Source: Camillea tinctor (taxonomy: Eukaryota > Ascomycota > Sordariomycetes > Xylariales > Xylariaceae). Taken from it: DNA of 52,384 nucleotides. The stretch covers positions 1 to 52,384 of the forward strand of contig MU394170.1 in NCBI GenBank assembly GCA_022578605.1, read 5' to 3'. The notes under the pieces are model-generated. The model ran no database searches. It was not told where the DNA came from and was given only the letters and a program-made list of their open reading frames with translations. The position numbers and the translations under genes were made by a program. Shown here in pieces: positions 47,267 to 52,384 of the stretch (position 1 is its first letter; each line of letters opens with the position of its first letter).

Positions 47267-49512
47267 ATGTCTGGCAGAAAGACCATGTCGCTCGAGGCGG
47301 CGCTCGAGGAGGAGCGGAAGGAGATTGAGAACCTCATAGCCATGCAACACCAAAGAAGGGCGCCATCTGCAGGTCCCCGGTCGCCTTCTCCCTACAACAA
47401 CCCTCGCTCGCCCGGGCGCAGCATGCTCGACATCCGGGATTATATGTCTGGGCCTAGGAGCCCTTCGCTACAAGGTCCCGTCCGTAGCATGCTCGATGTC
47501 GATACTCCCACGCCGCGTCAGACGCCTCGCAGCATGTTAGACATTGAGGGGCCTATCACTGCACCTGCGAGCGCCCGCACATCGCCAACCCTATCCTTCA
47601 AGACCCCAGCCGGCGATAATTCGACGCGCAATAGGAGTATGTCGGATGCATCTACAAACCCCCTTCCCGATTTAGGGACCCGATCACCCCCGCCCCTGAG
47701 CCCTAGAAACAATGATCCCACCTCGGCCTACAGGTTTCACGACATTTTGCCCACGAATGTCGGCCAGGCCTTGCCAGGCAAGCGTGGTGCAGGACCTACT
47801 GCTCGATCGAGCTCAATTGGTGAGGCTCTCCGCGGGGCAGACCTTTCTAACTTGGTCCTGCCCGGTGAACCAGGCCGGTCGTTTTCGATGCGGAAGAACA
47901 ACAAATCCAAGTCCCCTAGTAATCGATTTTCCCTCCGGTCTAGTTCGCCTTTTGGAACTTCATCCAACAAGCGAGCCCCAGCCCAGAGCACCTTTATGCT
48001 AGATGATGGCCGCATCGTAGACATGAATAATGCTTACCGCAAACTATCGGATGCGAACTTGCTCTATGGAGGCTCTAGTTTGGCCTCCTTAGCTCGCAAG
48101 AAGACGGCGGCGGATGGCACTGACGGTACTGGTAGGATTCAAAAGGACAATCTCAGTCCGTATGGTGACCTGTTGCCTGATGAGAGCGAAGACGAGATTG
48201 TAAACTCTTCCGATGAAGAGAATCAAAGAGGTCGAAAGCTCACGACCAGGGCTGAGGCTGAGGGTCAAACTGCTGATGGAGGAAACTCGGCCAAGAGCTT
48301 GCTTGCTGCCGTCGAAGATGAACGTAAGTTGTGACTATACGATATTTCACATCGACACTGCTAAAATATTATTTCTAGGCAAGCATGTTTCTGCATCGCA
48401 GCCGGCTCATGTCTATAGGTCCTTATTTGATGAACCTCAGATAACTATTACAAGCCCAACGGGAGATCGGGCAAAGCAAAACAAGAGTAAACAGGCAGTG
48501 CAGCCATCTACCAGCTTTGATCAGGATCCCATATCCGGTACTCAAACCCCATTCGATCCCGAGTTAGATGCCGATGTCAATGCTATTAAGCTTGCGCAAA
48601 ACCTCCAGTTATCTTGCACTCCCATTATATCAACCCCCGAAGTCCACCGTGCCATTCGCATTATTTACCGTGGAGAATTCAATAAGATTCAGCGGGAGGC
48701 GGAAGAGGAACATCGAAGGCTACGGAAGTACCTTGTGGCCACAGATCTAAGTGACGAGTCAACGCACGCTCTGGAATGGGCAGTCGGGACCGTCCTTCGA
48801 GATGGAGACACCCTCGTAGCCATGTACTGCATGGACGAGGAGACCAGTGGTTCGATGGATGCTAGCAATCTAGTGCCAGATGAGCCCAAGGCGATGAAGG
48901 AGCAAGCAGCCGCTATCAACGCGATGGCCAGAAATGGCAACATCAAGATAGGAACTAACAGCGGTACTGCCAGCCCCTTTACGTTTAACCGTGCATCGGT
49001 TTCGCCACATGTTCGGGTCTCGGATGGCGGTAGTGCCGCTTCGTCACCAGCGCCTGGCAACCGGGGCAAGAGCAAAACAGAGGAGGAGAGGGATCGTGCC
49101 GTGCTAGATATTACGGAACGGGTCTCGAAACTCCTCCGGAAGACTCACTTACAAGTACGAGTTATCGTCGAAGTGATACACTGCAAGAACCCTAAGCACC
49201 TCATTACGGAGGTGATCGATCTCCTCAATCCCACGCTTGTGATTTTGGGAAGTCGGGGCCGAAGTGCGCTGAAAGGGTAAGTTACAGCCTTCATGGTCAA
49301 TGCAAAAACCCTATCGATCATTTTCTAACGTTTCACCTAGTACACTATTGGGCTCCTTCTCGAATTACTTGGTCACCAAGAGTTCGGTTCCCGTGATGGT
49401 AGCTCGAAAGCGACTACGTAAGAAGAGCAAGTACCAACCACCGCCCATGAAGCAGGTCAACAACTTGTCCAACCCATCAGCACGATCTCTCGAAATGGCT
49501 AGAATCGACTAG
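47267..49512 (+). CDS. Universal stress protein (USP-A) domain protein with long disordered N-terminus
   Basis: Exons 47267-48323, 48379-49276 and 49341-49512 close the frame over 708 residues. Introns of 55 and 64 nt have GTAAGT donors; the second has a CTAAC branch. Residues 1-400 are Ser/Pro-rich and largely disordered, with three RSMLD(I/V) repeats at about 51, 73 and 88, many SP sites and an acidic DESEDE patch near 307. The USP domain spans about 468-680. It begins KYLVATDLSDESTHALEWAV and ends with the nucleotide-binding type motif LGSRGRSALKGTLLG and SSVPVMVARKR. The motif crosses intron 2. An insert of about 90 mostly low-complexity residues (with SPFTFNRASVSPHVRVSDGG) splits the domain after the first two strands. 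USP proteins bind ATP or act as stress-response modules, but the role in filamentous fungi is not established. Phospho-regulation of the N-terminus is inferred from the SP sites. Confidence 0.9.
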
Positions 49513-52291
49513 ACTCTAGCCATGGCAGAGCACATGTGAAAATTCTCTTGGAGTGGCGAAAACGGGAACTCACCGGGGGGGAGGGGCTTCAGCATCAGAT
49601 GTCAGAACAGCAACAACAACATAAGCCGCAACAGGTATGGGATCGATTGGTGTGTCAACGAGATGAAGTAAAAATACCGGCCACGGCACATGAAACGGAC
49701 GCCTCAGAACATAAATAGCTTGAACGTGACTAGAGCGGAAAACTCTAGGTCAGCTGGGATAAATGAGAACCATAGGGCACAGCTAGCTAGTCAAGTCATG
49801 TGCATAGGATGACTGAACCGGACTGATCTATTTAGCCTCCTCAACGTCTAAGAGGATGTCCGTGTCGCCATCCAGTACTTCTTATTTCTCTCACGTTTGC
49901 ACAACAGAGGAAGCAAGGGGTGGGATGAATAAGATGTATGCTTTTTTTTTTCTCTCCCCTTCTCTCTTTCATCTAAGAAGAGGCGGTGACTCGATTACAA
50001 CAATGGCGACAAAAGGCAAATTCGTGTGTAACCGGGAAACAGGTTGTTCATCAGGTGATAGTATGGTGAAAGATTATTGAAATGAAATGATGATTTTTTA
50101 TTGTTATTATTATCATTAATTATTATTATTATTATTATTTTTGCTGCTGACTCCCTGCTGATGGATGATGATGACCCCCTCCCCCCCCCCCCCCCTCTTC
50201 GTCGTACATAATAAATTTTTTTTCCCTTTCTTCTTCTTCTTTGCCCTCTCTTGCTCCATATCTTCACTCTGGAGAGAGAGAGAGATAAATATTAGCTGCG
50301 GTAAGCTTAGTTGTGGTTAATGGGTTTTTGTTGCTGGGAGTTGGGCTTGGAATGTTGCCCGTCTTTATGTACTTGGCCGGGATATGAATACTGAGTTGTG
50401 AAGGCGGGCGGGTTAGTGCGTACGTGAGGTTTGGTTTTGGTTTTGGTTTCATACCGAGGGGTTTTTTTTTTTTTTTGAGAGAGAGAGAGAGAGAAGGGGA
50501 GAGGGCATGTATTGCGAAGGAAGTTAAGTTGGGTTTGGGAGTTGCTTATTAGGGGTATTCGGGTAGTGAAGTGTTTATATACGTTTAGCACACGCTCAAG
50601 TTTTTTCATTTATTTAATTTAATTTTCTTTTTTTTGATTCGTTCTTGGATGAGGTATCTACTTTATAACGGCGGTTTACTGGAGGGTGGTGGGTATACTA
50701 TGCTGTTACTTACTGAGTTTCTTCTGGAAAAGGTATGGGGATTGGAAAGGGGGTAGGGAATGCTACTGGTTTGATAATAGTAAAAGAGTGAGTTAAAGTT
50801 TAAGTAAGTTACGGTAGGTTTTGTATGTAAATGATGTAAATGGGTACGGGGTTTGCCATATCCATCGTACTCGAGGTTAGAGTTTTCAAGGGAATCCACC
50901 GCGGAAGCGGGAAGGGAAGGGAACTTAGGTAGAGAGTTAGGGATGAGCGGGATCTTGTTATGTATGCATGTTTCTTTGACATCTTTGTCTACCTGTACGC
51001 GGCGTGCACATGTTTTTATTATTTCGGTGAGTGTTTTTTTCATGTGTTGGTTTGTTTCGTGGGCTGAGTCTTACCTTGTGTACCCGGCAGGACGAAAAGT
51101 TGTCTCAAGAAGCGTAAGTGTTTGTGTAAGTTGTTCATATGCCTGACAGAAATAACATCACGAGGCAGCGGGTGTAGTGCGAGATAGTTTACGTCGCAGC
51201 GTAGGTTAGGCGGGTTAGTTGCAGCGTATCTTAAACTTAATCTACAATGTGCACGTTTTTCTTCTTCCCTTTTTCGGGCGGCTCTAGGGTAAGGTAAGGC
51301 AAGGCTAAGTAAGGTACTTGCGGATACTTTAATCCCCCCCCTTTCGGGTTTGTTTTACTTTGGTCTTACATGTCCGCTTATGTAGGTTAGGCTAGGTAAA
51401 ATAGGCTGACTGATATATGGATGGAGGGATAGAGGGAGGGATGGATCGTGAGATAAGATCAGATTGGGCTTATGTAGGGAGGTATAGAAATTATGGTTTT
51501 GGTATGGTTATATATATATATGTAGGGTACTTAGAGGAAAGGTATAGCAGGTGAGATGGAAAATGAGTTGGTGTAAGTAAGCTTTCATATGTAAATGAAC
51601 AAACACTAAGTAGGTTGAGGTATTGAAGGTATCTATATAAAGTTTTCGTTGTACGGAGCAAGTGGTAGGTATACAATAAACTGGTGGGATTGTAACCTGT
51701 TCACAAATGTGTTGTATGGTGAGAGTATCTATCTTGTTAGTAAGGGACTTGCAATGGCTGCGCGGGAAGAAAGAAAAGGAGGGAGGGATTGAATGACCTG
51801 GAGGGGGTAATGGAGGGGAGGGATGGATGGAGGGGGAGGGGAACAAGAGTGTAAGAAACAGAGAAAGAAGAGACTACACTAAACCTATTGGGGACTAACT
51901 ACCCTAGTTCATCAAACCCACCCATCCGTCCCGAGCAAGCCAAGTAACCTGAAGTGTCGAACCTTAAATGAATCGGTTGTGCGACTGAGGGAGGGGAGGA
52001 GAGGGGCGAGCTGGCGAGGTATGAAGGGGGGGAGGGGGGAAGGAGGGAAAGAGGTTTGAAAAGGGGGACCACTATTGCGGGGTGATAAGGATTGGGTTCC
52101 TCGAGGATAAACCAAGTTCGAATAATGGGACAATGCGACGGACAGAACGGGTTTTTTCGGTCGCGCGATAAGATCGGATTGGCTTCTGAGTTTTGGGTTT
52201 TGTGTTCCCAACTGTCGCGGGGTAAAATCTCCAGTTTTTTTTCTTCTTTTAATTCTTTAATCACCCCATGTGATCGTCTATAACTATACTA
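49513..52291. other. Right-hand intergenic region, low-complexity rich
   Basis: No gene is supported. The first 600 bases are probably the 3' region of the USP gene. Features seen: an ATT triplet run (about 50116-50142), a poly-C run (about 50182-50195), GA repeats (50273-50284 and 50478-50496), TAAGG-like short repeats (51290-51315), and G-rich tracts (51780-52070). Frames of up to 126 codons here consist of low-complexity translations without motifs. Confidence 0.55.
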
Positions 52292-52384
52292 CAGTAAACC
52301 CTCTCTATAACGATTATGTTCCATAACGATATCTCCCCATAACGATACAAATTGCTGTACACACTTATTTTTACATATAATATA
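52292..52384 (+). mobile_element. Left end of a pogo/Fot1-like DNA transposon, cut by the window edge
   Basis: The sequence CAGTAAACCCTCTCTATAAC starts right after a TA dinucleotide (52290-52291). CAGT-A-CCCTC-TATAACG is typical of terminal inverted repeats of pogo-class Tc1/mariner elements, which duplicate TA on insertion. It is followed by three spaced copies of ATAACGAT (about 52317, 52324-52331 and 52340-52347), like subterminal transposase-binding repeats. Composition turns AT-rich after this point. The transposase region, if present, lies beyond the window. Confidence 0.55.

Noticed and set aside
50671..50686. Complement of CAGTAAACC with TTATAACG, resembling the transposon end at 52292
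   Set aside because: The inner bases diverge and there is no TA after the end. It points away from the element at 52292, so a shared element is not supported.

Overview
The window comes from the nuclear genome of a filamentous ascomycete (Pezizomycotina), probably a sordariomycete. The evidence is short spliceosomal introns (about 49 to 144 nt) with GTRNGY donors, CTAAC/CTNAC branch points and YAG acceptors. There is also an extremely AT-rich block of the kind left by repeat-induced point mutation (RIP), a fungal-type poly(A)-binding protein with an acidic insert in RRM4, and class-typical families (fungal BBE-like oxidase, ArAE/Bre4-like membrane protein). The lineage call is inference; no rRNA or marker gene is present.

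Layout: 1-3250 is a roughly 90 % A+T block with almost no CC or GG. Directly beside it (3357-4443, minus) lies a broken HeLo-type (HET-S-like) incompatibility/cell-death gene relic. Nine genes with supportable exon models follow: NOT1 scaffold of CCR4-NOT (7132-13872, -, 4 exons, 2180 aa); secreted FAD-linked oxidase (15971-18025, -, 3 exons, 630 aa); secreted histidine phosphatase (19491-20836, -, 3 exons, 379 aa); ArAE/FUSC-like membrane protein (23273-26931, -, 8 exons, 1087 aa); NTF2 (28258-29030, +, 6 exons, 142 aa); a small secreted, probably GPI-anchored protein (30768-31232, -); HUL5/UBE3C HECT ubiquitin ligase (33160-36937, -, 3 exons, 1192 aa); PAB1 (40072-42464, +, 2 coding exons plus a leader intron, 778 aa); and a universal-stress-domain protein with a long disordered N-terminus (47267-49512, +, 3 exons, 708 aa). 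All coding exon junctions were placed so that the reading frame closes exactly.

The spaces between genes are long (1.3-4.8 kb). They hold low-complexity tracts, recurrent short palindromes, three copies of a small inverted-repeat element (one internally deleted), two unrecognised ORF relics, and at the right edge the start of a pogo/Fot1-like DNA transposon end. The genes do not form a biosynthetic cluster. Most are housekeeping: mRNA deadenylation (NOT1), poly(A) binding (PAB1), nuclear import (NTF2) and proteasome-linked ubiquitylation (HUL5). They are interspersed with GC-rich genes for secreted proteins.

The points most worth a second look are the HeLo relic at the edge of the RIP-like block, the small inverted-repeat element family, and the more than 700-nt ATG-free upstream stretch of PAB1 with an A-rich tract that could serve autoregulation.
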